Made by a program: the position numbers and the translations under genes
Assembly: GCA_951812925.1 (NCBI GenBank)
Contig: OX638368.1
Location: 558,001-622,000 of the forward strand
Length of the DNA: 64,000 bases
Direction: 5' to 3'
DNA from: Calliopum simillimum
Lineage: Eukaryota; Arthropoda; Insecta; Diptera; Lauxaniidae
In this document: positions 21,121-32,649 of the stretch, piece by piece
Numbering within the stretch: the first letter of the stretch is position 1
Layout of the letters: every line of letters starts with the position of its first letter
The notes under the pieces: model-generated
What the model was told of the DNA's origin: nothing
Database searches by the model: none
The model's input: only the letters and a program-made list of their open reading frames with translations

Positions 21121-21500
21121 AGTAAGTGTGTAACCTTTGGTGTGGCCAAAATTAAATAAAATTTTGCTTAAATGGTAGGTGCCCCGCCTTTTTGCCCGAA
21201 TTCACTTAGTTTTTGTTAAGACCTTGCGCTAACTATTCGAAGTAACAATCTATGCGAAATTTGGTTGCATTACCTCAATTAAACCACTAGAGCATTATGA
21301 AAATTTTGCTTGTATATGAAGTACCGCGACCTCTTGTTTGAATTAAACTAGTTTTTGTTCAGAATAGTTACTTATGTGTTTTTAAGTTGCATTATCGTAG
21401 ATAAACTGATGGATTCACAGATTGGTAGAATGACAGATTGATTGATTGACAGATTTATAGATAAACAAATTGATAGGTAGACGGACATGATTAAATGTGA
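21121..21500 (-). repeat. Diverged copy of the 0.9 kb dispersed repeat
   Basis: GTGGCCAAAATTAAATA, AAATTTTGCTTAAATGG, a GGTGCCCCGCC block, a second unit near 21320 and a closing AGACGGACATGA block follow the same order as 33421-34326. It is far more eroded than that copy. Confidence 0.5.
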
Positions 21501-21690
21501 TTAGTTTTCTATTTGGTGAAACAGCATGGCTTATGAGTCAATGGTGAACATGTGCAAATTATCAATTTGTAGGGGGCCAAAAAATGTCGCGTTCCCCCTC
21601 ACGATGTTCTTTGGATCATTTCAAGAAATTTTTCTAAAGAAACCATACCCCCAAAATGAATTTCGAGCTTCTCAATTTTTCAAGGAAGTG

Positions 21691-22464
21691 TAGGGTGACC
21701 AGATTTGCAATAGGAGAAAACCATTATGTGGAAAAAACAGTACATTTCGAAAAAAAAAACAGTACACTTTTTTAATTCAATTCAGTTCATATTAATGAAA
21801 AAGAAGTCAAAAAAATGTGAAAAGAGTTGAAAACAACACTGGCCTATGTATCCAATAAATATTATCTTACAAGTTTTTATAACTTTATATTGAATACAAT
21901 GCAGTTATACTCGTAGGAAGTCCATATAATCAGTTCAAATTCTAAAATTTCTTAATAAAAGACTATTTCGATCCTTTTTCCAATATGAAAACATTATTAG
22001 GAATACTCTTTCAGTGGGTGCGTTTGAATGAATATATAAAAAAAAATTTTATACTTTTTCAAAATTCGGAAATATACCACTATTTAGTCTTTCCATTTTT
22101 TTTCAACTCGCTTTTATTTTTGCACAGCTTCAGAAAAAATTCAAAATGAATGAACTCGTCAAAAAGCAAATCCATATCAATATTTTTTCTAAAATCGAGT
22201 TTAATGACAGTCGTGAAGTTACAGTGATCAACAAGTTATACAGAAACACTCAGAACGTATAATTTTCATTAAAAATTCAGTCCGGCTGTATTTTGCGTGG
22301 AAATTATATTTTCCAACACAAAATTTTAGAAAAAACAGTACAAAAAACAGTACAGTATTAAAAAACAGTACTTTTGGGTACTGTTTTGGGTCTTGCTCAT
22401 AAAACAGTACTTTTTTTAAAAACCAGTACATGTACTGTTTAAAACAGTACGTCTGGCAACCGTA
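21691..22464. mobile_element. Non-autonomous hAT element, 774 bp, TSD AGGAAGTG
   Basis: Terminal repeats TAGGGTGACCAGA and, inverted, TACGGTTGCCAGA. The 8 bp AGGAAGTG precedes the left end (21683-21690) and follows the right end (22465-22472). An 8 bp duplication and this type of terminus are hAT hallmarks. The motif AAACAGTAC occurs repeatedly just inside both ends in both orientations (near 21744, 21769 and many times in 22330-22450), like the subterminal transposase-binding motifs of hAT elements. No transposase is encoded. Confidence 0.85.
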
Positions 22465-22472
22465 AGGAAGTG

Positions 22473-24829
22473 ACTTAGATGTTTTACGAAAAAGCCAAAT
22501 GTGTATCCAAGGATTTTTGGGGTCGGGGATCCATTTTTGAAATTTATTTAATTTTTGAGTGCCTCTAGAGGGCGCTTCTGTACATTTTTTGGATTTTATT
22601 GCTTTTTTTAAGGAAAATACCTTGAAAAATTGGGAGGCTCGCAATTTATTTTAGAGGTACGGTTACTTGGGCAAAAACTCTTAAAATGATAGCATGTCGA
22701 AAGCTACTAAGTAACTTTAGTAAAGAACAGTGAAATAATGTAAAGACTTAGCCTGCAAAATTTCTCTAATTTTTTGTTTCTGGTATCAAATACTTAATTT
22801 TAGTTTTCCGCATACACCAACACTAAGGAATTAATCGATTCATGTAAAAAAATACTCTTACGTTAGCAAACCTATGCTTGATTTGCATTGAATGATTAAT
22901 GACAAAAGTTACCACTCACTACCACCACCATTCGAAGCACCACTTGCAATTCGCCACACTCCTAATAACTCAAATTCAAGTGGCATTGCACACAAATCAC
23001 ATCCAAAGCGGATGAACATTTTCAAGGACTTTGTATGACTCCTCAATGATTTGTAAAATTTAAATATTTCACACGGATCAAAAGTTTATTCGAATGAACA
23101 GTGCAACAAAAAAAAAAAAAAAAAAAAAAATAGTGTGTAAAAACTTGAGCGATTTTTTGTGTAGTTTAAGGTCAAACTCTGAAAATGAAATTATACACAT
23201 TTACATATATCCGTTTAAAAAATTCTGATTTTAGTTTACAAAAGGAAGCAAAAAATGTTTGTTCTTAGAAAGCATTGTGGCAAAAGGATTAAGATACAAC
23301 AGAGATTTAATTTTTTGTTATTGTTGAAATCATTAGTTTCAGCTTAGAATGTGCGCGTAATGCAAATTCGGCAGGATTATAATTAATGAGTTTTTAAACT
23401 AATGAAGTGAAAATGTAGTTATGATAATATTTATGCTGGCTCTTTTTATAGTTTTACTACTTAAAAGCCCTCATAAATCATTAAATGTCAAACTTTTATT
23501 TTCAATTTATGGAAAGAGCTGCAAGTACTTACATTTTGAAAATAGAAAATCAGAAAAGTAATCTATTACCAATTTAACTACTACTACGGTATATAGTTTT
23601 TGTATTATTGATAGGTATCGAGTATCTTCAAATAAGAATTTTCACGCACTGTAATCAAACTGACACTAAACAGCCCTCTGATGTATATGAAAAAATGCAT
23701 TTTCTTCTTTAATTTGAAATGCAAAAGAATTTTTAAATAATTTAAAAAGAGGCATTAATCACGTTTTTACAATAAAAAAAATTTTATCAATATGCTTCTA
23801 ATCGATTTGTATGATTTTGGCTTTACCCCCTGAAAAGAGTCAACGCCCATAAATCCCAGCAATTCAGTTACCAGTAAAATGAAAAAGAAAACGCTTATCT
23901 GAATAATTTATATCAGTTAAGCGAATTGGTAAAATTTTCTTGATTTGCTGTTTTTCTTTTCAAAAATCCGCACTTTTATTTGTGCCATTTCTGTGATGAT
24001 ACGACGAGTATTCATTCCTCTATTTGTTGGTGAAAACTAATCTGAAACTAATATCAATTTAGCAACGAAATTTCATTTACAATTCAAAACAACTGGAATC
24101 ACGCATGCTATCGAAATGGCTGACGTACGCTGTTCGGGGGCGTATACGCAACACTATTTCACAACAACAAAATTCAAACAAAAACAATAAAAAAAGGAAA
24201 ACGTTGCTTCAGGAAAAACCAAAGAAAAAAAAGGAAAATAAAGTAACGGCAATAACATAGAAAAACAATCGCAATGAATACGTGCTTGAAATTTGGCGTA
24301 AAGTTACGCAAAACAAAGGACCAGGAAAAAGAAAAAAAAAAAAACACCAAAAAAAAAAAAAAACGAAAATCCATCGAACGAATTCGACTTCGACGCTTTA
24401 TGACATCGATACTGAAGCGTAAAATTTTGCTGAAATGTTTCGCACGATGATTTTCCGTCACAATAGAGTCATTTTGAGAATACTCTGCTACAAAAGCGCT
24501 GACGAAGTGAGCTTTAGGGATAACAAAAAAAATAAAAAATTCCAATTGCTTTATTAGAGCAGATTTGTTTTGTTGAAGTGTTTTAAAGTTAGGGGGATGG
24601 ATATGAGATAAGTATTTTACAAGTTTTACTCTTTTGATTTTGTCATTTAACTTTTTGTTTTTCAAAAAAAAAAAAAAAAAAAGGAATTTGATGTTTGGGA
24701 ATTTAAATTTGACTCTTTATCCAAAACATTAAAAATATCAAGTGTTATCTTGGGTTTTATTAAAAAATATATCCGTGCATATTGACTAACTATCCAGAAG
24801 TGGAAAAATAAATTTTTTTCTTAGCAAGC
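22473..24829. other. Intergenic, no gene seen
   Basis: AT-rich, with a pure A run at 23108-23130 and A/T runs near 24340-24360 and 24665-24682. A 163-codon minus-strand frame at 24174-24665 is dominated by Phe, Lys and Asn from A/T runs and does not look coding. Confidence 0.5.
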
Positions 24830-27715
24830 TAGCATACAGCTTCAGCATCTAGGATTTCACTGATACTTGGTATATGGTTTCAATTCAGGCCAAAATCAAT
24901 AAAAATACCAAGGACACACAATTGCGACATTTCTCAAAAGTAGTTGCGAAAATCAATTTTGGTTTGGTAGAAATTCGCAAATCTAATGATGCAGTTCGAT
25001 AAAAAAATCCTCAATACTCAAGAATGTAAAATTTTACCTTATTCGAAGAAACGATTCGCTTTGCAGAGCTGGTCAAAGTAGATGGTTTTTCCGAGTTTTT
25101 AAATCAAATTTTTTTGTCAAGATTATGTTCAAATTTTTCTGCAACTTATAAAAGAAAAGTTAATTTTTTTTTTTTTTTTATACATGCCATAAGCGGTCTT
25201 TATACTATCAACTAACTCTAATCAAAATCTAATCGAAACTTTTTTTAAAATTTATTTTTTTTTTCAGTGTTGCAATAGTTTGAGACTTTAAAAGAGGAAA
25301 TAGACTTCAAATTTGTATTCAGCACACTTAAATCAGCTATAACACTGTTCGACACAAAAAAAAAAAAAAAAAAAATACATGTGAAAAATTCCAAAACATT
25401 CTTAAAGTAGACGTTAAAAAAAAATACCAGTGTCTCGTGGTTTTTCTCCAGCACGTTACATTTTCTTTTTAATCGATTTTTGAAGTTTTTTTATCCATTG
25501 TACATGAAAAAAACAAAAATACCGCATTCTTGTGTTAAATCGATTTAATTAACTATATGATCCTTACATCCGAGGTGTATCATGTGTTCAGCAAACTTAT
25601 GCTGAATATTGCGGGGAATATTTTGTAGCAAATTTTAATCCTGTACATGTGTGTCATTTTTGCCCTTTTCTTAAAAAGGTACAAAAATGACACCTAAAAC
25701 AGGGAAATATTGAGTCGGTATGTACTACAGAAATATTTGCTATAAAATTTCACTACTGGTTGCTGAACACTAAAAAAGCTAAATTTTATCCCAAAAGCAA
25801 AAAAATCGTTAACATCAGTAAGCAGTTCAACAATAAATATCACTAGACAACAGCCAAAATGTAACATTATGCAGACCATATTTACTAAACTAATTTGAGG
25901 TCGCTGAGTCCGAAAATCGCATTTATTTTTTTTTCCTAGGGGCCGTTCTCGAGATAATCGACCTTTTCGATTTTATAGGTTATAGCTCCATTTTTTCGAA
26001 CATATTTTGAGAAATCCAATTTCGATCGAATATGTTTTTGCACTATTCAAGAGAAAAATTTTTAAGTTTCCAACAAATGTACCAATGTCTAAGATCCAAT
26101 TCAAATTGGCTGAGTTATAGCAACGAAAAGTTCATTTTTATAGTAGTTTTTTACACTTTTTCGTGTTTAAGCCAAATTAAATACGGTTTTTTTGCCAGTA
26201 GCTTATACAAATATATATTTTTTATATTTTAGTTCAATAGTGTATTTAATTGCAAATATTTTGAGTTCAATTTTAGCAAAATCGGAACATTTTTTAAAAA
26301 GTTATTAAGGTTTTAGTGAAATAAGACCATTTTGATTTTCATAGAAAACACAAATTATTTTTTAAATTTTTGTTGAAAAAATTCATTTTTTGTATGAAAA
26401 TCGAAATGGTCTTATTTCACTTAAGCCTTAATAACTTTTTAAAAAATGATCCGATCTTGCTAAAATTGAACTTCAAATATTTGCAATTAAATACACTATT
26501 GAACTAAAATATAAAAAATATATATTTGTATAAGCTACTGGCAAAAAAACCGTATTTAATTTGGCTTAAACACGAAAAAGTGTAAAAAACTACTATAAAA
26601 ATGAACTTTTCGTTGCTATAACTCAGCCAATTTGAATTGGATCTTAGACATTGGTACATTTGTTAGAAGCTTAAAAATTTTTCTCTTGAATAGTGGAAAA
26701 ACATATTCGATCGAAATTGGATTTCTCAAAATATGTTCGAAAAAATGGAGCTATAACCTATAAAATCGAAAAGGTCGATTATCTCGAGAACGGCCCCTAG
26801 GAAAAAAAAATAAATGCAATTTTCGGACTCAGCGACCTCAAATTAGTTTAGAAAATATGGTCTGCAAAATGTTACACACACATATTTATTATTTGTAATG
26901 TAGTGTATTTTCCAAATTTCACCCCACTGTAAAACTCTAAAACTACATTTTGGACAAAACTTGTTCTGACAAGATCATAACGAAATCACACAAGAATCAT
27001 TTCCTTAGAACACATTAACTTTACAATGGGTTAAAGAACTTTGCAAAAATATCCTACAAAAAATTTAATTGAGAGTTACCAAAGACGAAAAATTCTTAAA
27101 ACTTAAGGTAAGTGCATTAGGGATGTAATTATTATGCAATGTGAAAAATCCTAATTGATTTTAACGATTTTTTTGGTTTCGGGCTTAAATTTCGACCTTT
27201 ACGAAATTAGTAGTGAAATTTTATAGCGAATATTTCTGTAATACATACTGATTTAATATTCCCCTGTTTTGGGTGTAATTTTTGTGCCTTTTTAAGAAAA
27301 GGGCAAAAATGACACCTCGATTTGTTGTGGGGTTCCAAATTTTTTAAAGTTTTGGGAAATTTTTTTTTTTTTCAGTGTAAGATAAAATTTTGGACATTAA
27401 AAATTTTAATCAACTATAAATTTGTGCTCAGCAACAATAAATTAATAACAACTCATATTTTTTATTGTACTATTTTTTTTTTTCTAACTTTGTATGCATA
27501 GTTTGTACACCTATCAGAAAGTCATAACTTTGACCATGAATTCCATAGCATTCCTTATATCTTTTATAATCATAGCAATCATAGAGATCTCTCAATTTGT
27601 TCAGAAGTAATTATTTTTGCAACGAGAAATGCCAGATTTCGCCACTGTGCTGCACGTTAATATAAAATTTCAGTGAAATCCTAGATGGTAAAATCAAATC
27701 TTTTTACGCTAGACA
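24830..27715. mobile_element. Nested foldback region, about 2.9 kb
   Basis: Roughly concentric inverted blocks: CTAGGATTTCACTG near 24850 with CAGTGAAATCCTAG near 27672; a block at 25648-25765 (TGTCATTTTTGCCCTTTTCT and the CTATAAAATTTCACTACT part) with 27200-27318; and the tight palindrome 25861-26875 at the centre. The outer blocks are diverged and carry indels; the centre is cleaner. The outer boundaries are uncertain. Confidence 0.55.
25861..26875. mobile_element. 1.0 kb palindrome sharing its core with foldback element 1
   Basis: Left GTAACATTATGCAGACC mirrors right GGTCTGCAAAATGTTAC, and the arms match closely to near 26300. The block CTAAACTAATTTGAGGTCGC, then a TTTTTTTTCCTAGGGGCCGTT block and a TTATAGCTCC block, parallels 17895-17995 inside element 1 and a half copy at 31985-32155. 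Confidence 0.75.
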
Positions 27716-27804
27716 TAGAATAGCTGGATGGCTTTAATTTCAGATTTCTTAAACAAACAATTCAGACTGGCGAAACAAAACATTATCCTTAAAAACTTTA
27801 TAAC

Positions 27805-28015
27805 CTTTATATTAATACACTAGACAAAAGTTTGTCCTACCTTTTTTACTACTTTAGAAATAGAGCAAAATTGAATTATACACCATTAGAAAGGTTTTTG
27901 TGTGTAAATGTGCACAAAGTTAAAATTATTTTAATATTTTGCCATTAAGCCTGGTAAAATTAAATGCAAATTTTTAAATATTGACAACGACAAAACACGC
28001 GGACACAAAGAGCTG
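27805..28015 (+). mobile_element. Helitron-like element, copy 2
   Basis: TATATTAATACACTAG, AAAGTTTGTCC, CATTAGAAAGG, GTGCACAAAGTTAAAATTAT, TTAAATGCAAATTT and a GACAACGACAAAACACGCGG block, in the same order as copy 1. Confidence 0.55.
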
Positions 28016-31000
28016 AAAAGAGGCTTTTGAGTTCAGATTTTATCCAAAGTATTACATTTTACAAAAACGTATTGTGCTTCCTTTCAGCCTTTTGTTTGCT
28101 TAAAAAGTGGCATAAAATTATTTTTCAAACCAACATCAGAAAGAACCTCACACGGAAATGAGATGCAGTGAAAAGTTCTGATTTAATATTGGTCAAACTT
28201 TTCCACTGCTGCATTTATTCAACCAAACATTATTCCTTTTTTATTTTGGTTTTTTGGTAAAACTAATTTGAGCACAACCGCTAAACAGTTGCACTTTTTA
28301 ACTTTCGAAATGCCAAAAAGTGCACTTTAAAAAATTTAAATTTCGTGGCCAACCAAAACGCTTCTTCTTCTGGTTTATATTTTTTGTGCGCGGCGAATAA
28401 TTTTCGGTTTTCTTTTTCATTTTTCGAAACTTCCGGTGCACATTCGTGATTTCTTTTTAGAGGAAAAGTGATAATGAAGCGTAAGCAACCGCAAAAGTGC
28501 AAAAGTAAAATGTAACGAGACGACGCGTTGCAGCTAACAAAGTTAATTTGTGCATAACGGTGGAATTTCGGGGGAGCGGGGTGGACAGTGTGAGCAGAGA
28601 ATATGAAAATGAAATGCCAACAAGTTGAATGGCGAAAATTGGGAAAAAAATTTGAATGAAAAGAGGGAAATGTACAAAAATGATGCAGCGCGTTGATTTC
28701 TATTACATTTCGGAAATGAATGAAAAGTGCAAGTGATAAAGTTACAACAACAAAAATATGCAACATTTGAGACCACGCGCTGTGAAAGGAACCCAAAAAA
28801 ATTCAACCAAAGAAAGATAAATTTCATGAAATAACGAGAAAAAAATTGCGTTTGAATTAATTAAAGTTCAGAATATTTCAAGTGGAGGCAAGCAACGTCT
28901 CTTAGCGACATGAAAAGAAAAAAAAAAAAAAAAACAATAAGATTCGGATAGAAAGATATCTAAAGATCTATGATGTCAAATCTAATAACATATGAAGGTC
29001 CATATGGAGTTCTATTTACCAATGCCTTTTAAGTTCTAGAGTTACTCTGAGACGTAAAAGAAACTTAAAAACTATATAATGTCAAATGGGTTAAGCTTTG
29101 CTTACGAGCTCATGATCCGATAAGCTCTTTCAGCTACGACAGAGTGCCGGTCAAATTGTTGGAGGGCTTACAAAGGTTCCGTCTTCTACATGGCAGCGTC
29201 CGTAGGTGTTACCCCTGTAGAGATTCATTCTTTTGAGTTCATTGAAAAAATTTTAGAGGCATCCATGTTGGCAATAGAATTGTCACTTTCAGTTTCTACA
29301 TTGCCCATTTGAACAGAAATCAACTTAGAGATAAGTCCAAGCTTTTTTTTAAAAACCAGTTTATTTTTGACTGTTGCTGAGCCAAAGCTTTTTCTGACCG
29401 CCTGAATGTCGACAAAAATAAAGACATCTCCTCAGCTTTTAGGCTTTAAAAAGCTTTTAAACATTCTTTGTCAGCACAAAACACTCCACATCCTGATCCT
29501 TCAATCATTTGTGACCCATTCGGTAATCAGATAAGATATAAATACAATGTAAAGCTCAAAAAAAAATTTGGTCAAAGTATGAAAACTTACACCTCGGCAT
29601 ATAAAACTTGAAATTGCAGCACCCACCCCAAAGCAACATTGCACACATATACAGTGACAAAAATTTTAGCAGTTAATTTTATATGTAAAATCGACTTCCT
29701 GTCCAACTTTATTCTGCAGTGCATGAAAACTCTATGCCATTTTGGTAGCAAAACGCAATTCTGTGCTGCCATCATCCATTCACCAAATAGTCAACATGCA
29801 GCAATAGCAGCAGCATATACTGCGTGGCCAATTTTTAATGCGTCCCTTGGCGCGTATCGCCCCATTGAACATACGCATTGATTCAGCCACCGAATTTTTG
29901 CACCGATGGTGTTGAACATGGGGTAGCAGTATATGTGTGTTGCACTCACGTAAGTGAGAGTGTGGCTTGTGGCTGTGGTGCGCTGGCATTGAGCCGGAAA
30001 CGGAAGTTCCTTGTGTTGTCAAACAACGCCTCAACCAAATTACAATGGCGGCCATTAGACGAGGTGTTCGAAATTGTTGGCCTTCGAAGTTGACAGTTAA
30101 ATGGTCGATGGCATAAAAAAGCGCAGCAGTTGCCAAGCTGCTGATGTGTTGAGTGTAGAGCAGGTGAAGTTGAAGATTTCGCTTGAAAGGTTTAACACAA
30201 TTCTGAGAAAATTCTCGGTTTTTTTTTTTTGTCAAATGCAATGGGCAGGACAAGAATAAAATGAATGTGCAATGTTGTGTTGTCAGCGAAAAGAAAAAAT
30301 CCGCTTTCTACAGATTGCAGTTACATAAGGAGTTTAACACATTTGTGACATTGCACTAAAGAAGGTGATCGAGTGATCTTTCTTGATTTATGACAAAAAA
30401 ATTATTTGTCATATAAATTGAAATTTAAATGAAAGATTCTGAGATTGTATCTGAAATACAATACCTAAAAATATTCTGAAATATAAATGAAAAGTTCTGA
30501 AATATAAATAAAATATCCTGAAAAGTAATTAAAAGAAAATTTCTCAGTTATAAATGAAAACTTCTGAAATTAACTTAAAAAAGTTGTAGACACAACCTAT
30601 AGATAAAAAACGTTGTGTAAGAGACGAGATCTTAATCATAGATTCCAATACCGCAACCAACTAGCATTAAAAGCATTGCTAATGGATTACTGCTTTGACT
30701 GCAGTTCTAAAAAATATATATGTATTAATGTCAGTGTGGGTTTCCATTTTAAAAGTCTGTACATTTCTGACTTTTCCCCATCGATTAGTGTATATTTTTT
30801 GTACAAAAATAATACCAAAACGGTAATTAGAGGTGTCGCCTATATTTTTTTCCAAAGTTTTTTAAAAATCCCATGTACCCGTTTATATGCCTGCTCTATA
30901 GATACGTAATTTCGTATATTTGATTGCCTTAGTTTTTTTCCAATATAAACTTCTAGATTACGCTATGTTTGTTTAATAGAAAAAACTTTCATGTGACAAC

Positions 31001-31098
31001 TTTTTAAAGTATGAGTTAAGAAAAACTTTTAAAAATTAAAGTTAAAAAAAAACTCTTTGTAAAAACTATTACAATAAAACTTTTAAGAATAAAAGTCA
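28016..31098. other. Intergenic with two GC-richer islands
   Basis: No recognised gene. 28280-28830 and 29590-30260 are less AT-rich than their surroundings and give frames of 94-171 codons on both strands, none with a known domain. The first island reads like a fly 5' untranslated region on the plus strand (repeated AAAAGTGC and GTGAAA motifs), but no start exon or donor could be fixed. The rest is AT-rich with scattered short repeats (for example GAAATATAAATGAAA variants near 30420-30560). Confidence 0.4.
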
Positions 31099-31321
31099 AC
31101 TGTACTAATTTTACGAACTTTAGTCATTATTTGCAAGAATCTAAAATTCTATGCCAATACATGTGCAACTGGCAACCCTAGTAGCCACATGACAAACCGG
31201 TATTGATTTCGCAGCCAATGGCTGGACCTTACCAAACAACAACAACAACAGGAGTCATGATAAAAAAGAAAGAGAACAAAAATCTCACTACATGAATATA
31301 GACACTTAAGCTACCAATTGT

Positions 31322-31411
31322 TCTGAGGGTACATAGCGCAGTCCATTGATAAATGCGCTATGTAGATAGAGAGATTGACTCCGAGGTTCATAGTTCAATC
31401 CCGGCCTCAGA
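31322..31411 (+). ncRNA. tRNA-like sequence (probable SINE head)
   Basis: TCTGAGG at 31322 pairs perfectly with CCTCAGA ending at 31411, like a 7 bp acceptor stem. TAGCGCAGT resembles the A box and AGTTCAATCCC the B box of the internal pol III promoter. However, TACATAGCGCA at 31330-31340 forms a perfect 11 bp hairpin with 31354-31364, longer than any D stem, and the T arm does not pair well. So this is a tRNA-derived or tRNA-mimicking segment, not a working tRNA gene. Confidence 0.5.
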
Positions 31412-31477
31412 CAAAAAGTTCAAAAATTTTTCAATTGTTATTTCATTTAATTTAAAATAAATTAAATAAAACATAAA

Positions 31478-31526
31478 TTGGTCTGATGATGGTTACGTGG
31501 CGGTAACCGAAACATATGTCACCATA
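31478..31526 (+). ncRNA. Hammerhead-ribozyme-like motif
   Basis: In order: TGGT (stem I 5' side), CTGATGA (core), one extra T, GGTTAC - GTGGCG loop - GTAACC (6 bp stem II), GAAA (core), the self-complementary ACATATGT (minimal stem III), C closing a GTC cleavage triplet at 31518-31520, then ACCA (stem I 3' side, pairs with TGGT). Conserved core nucleotides and order match a hammerhead with minimal stem III, as described in Penelope-like and small non-autonomous retroelements. The single T between CTGATGA and stem II is non-standard and could weaken or abolish activity. Confidence 0.5.
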
Positions 31527-31741
31527 GCCATGCTTAGTAGTTTTTTTTTTTTTCTCTAATCCTAATTGTCATGATTTTCTAAGTGGAAAAATGCATAGAA
31601 TTTTAGATTCTTGCAAATAATGACTAAAGTTCGTAAAATTAGTATAATTTTCATATAGTCAACATAAACCATTTTAAATAAAAGTCAACAGAAAAAGAAA
31701 AATAAGAGTTTTTATTAAACATTTTTTTTTTACTTTTATAT

Positions 31742-32649
31742 TTAGTGCAGGCAAATTAGATAATTATTTTTTATTTTGTTGAACATGCACAGATTTTGAT
31801 CCGACAGGAATCGTTTTGTTCGTAATAAAATTTAAAACGAAACCAACACATTAGTTTTTTGCGGCTTTTCCCAAAAACTTTCTTAATCCCCCAATTTATA
31901 CAATATATATACTATAAAAAGTAAAGTTTACCAAATATTTTTTTGTGCTTTTGATTTGATTTTCGAGAATTTTGATTTTCGAAAATAGAAATTATCGAAT
32001 AACCCGGGAACGGCTCCAAGGAAAAAAAAAAAAAAAAAAAAATAATTGCATTTTTCGAGTTCAGCGACCTCGAATTAGTTTAGAAAAAATAGTTTGCAAA
32101 ATGTTACAAATATTTTTAATTTTGTGTTGTATTTACTTTTAATAGTTATTGATTAAATAATAAACAAATCAAAGGCACAAAAAAAATATTGGTAAACTTT
32201 ACTTTTTATAGTATAAAAAACAAAATCCCACCTCGACCGTATAAATTCATTCGCTGTAATAAAACTTCTAGAGTAAAACCCCCAGGCAGTCCACTATAAC
32301 GATTTTTTCCCAATTTTGGTGCTTAAAATGGATATGTACGCAGTTTTCCGGACGCCATTTTAAATTTTTCCATTTTCCAACATCATATTTGGATTCAGCA
32401 ACCTAGAGAACCCCCTGAATAGCATAACTTTCCATTTTGAAGCATTTTAGAACAGTTTAATTGAATTTATCTGATTTTGGGGGTTCACGGGGGATTAAAA
32501 AAGTTTTGGAGAAAAGCCGCAAAAAAATAATGTTTTGCTTTTGTTTTAAATTTTATTACGAACAAAACAAGCCCTGTCGGATAAAAATCTGTACATGTTC
32601 AACAAAATTAGAAAAGAATACCTGTCTTTACCTAATTTGCCTGCACTAA
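31742..32649. mobile_element. Inverted-repeat element with TTAGTGCAGG ends
   Basis: TTAGTGCAGGCAAATTAG at 31742 is exactly inverted at 32632-32649. The arms continue, diverged, to about 31890 and from about 32488 (GTTGAACATGCACAG with CTGTACATGTTCAAC; CGAAACCAACAC region; GCGGCTTTTC with GAAAAGCCGC). A second inverted pair lies inside (31905-31960 with 32163-32215, GTAAAGTTTACCAAATATTT). Confidence 0.65.
31985..32155 (+). repeat. Half copy of the foldback element 1 core
   Basis: ATTATCGAATAACCCGGGAA, CAGCGACCTCGAATTAG, AATAGTTTGCAAAATGTTAC and TTTTAATTTTGTGTTGTAT follow the same order as 18355-18520. Only one arm is present, and a long A run (32022-32043) interrupts it. Confidence 0.65.

Larger units (their letters stand above)
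31099..31648. mobile_element. 550 bp inverted-repeat element with tRNA-like and ribozyme-like cores
   Basis: The arm ACTAATTTTACGAACTTTAG, continuing through TCATTATTTGCAAGAATC (31101-31154), is mirrored at 31592-31645. Inside lie a tRNA-like sequence (31322-31411), a hammerhead-like motif (31478-31526) and a T run near 31541-31553. No protein is encoded. Confidence 0.7.

Noticed and set aside
24174..24665. 163-codon frame on the minus strand
   Set aside because: Phe/Lys/Asn-rich product of A/T homopolymers, no domain, no splice context.
28281..28796. 171-codon frame on the minus strand
   Set aside because: Phe/His/Cys-rich with no known motif; the plus strand looks more like untranslated sequence.
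29780..30253. 157-codon frame on the minus strand
   Set aside because: Overlaps open frames on the other strand; composition follows a local GC rise and no family is recognisable. Kept only as part of a GC-richer island.
31322..31411. Functional tRNA gene
   Set aside because: The D-arm region is an 11 bp hairpin and the T arm does not pair; kept only as tRNA-like.
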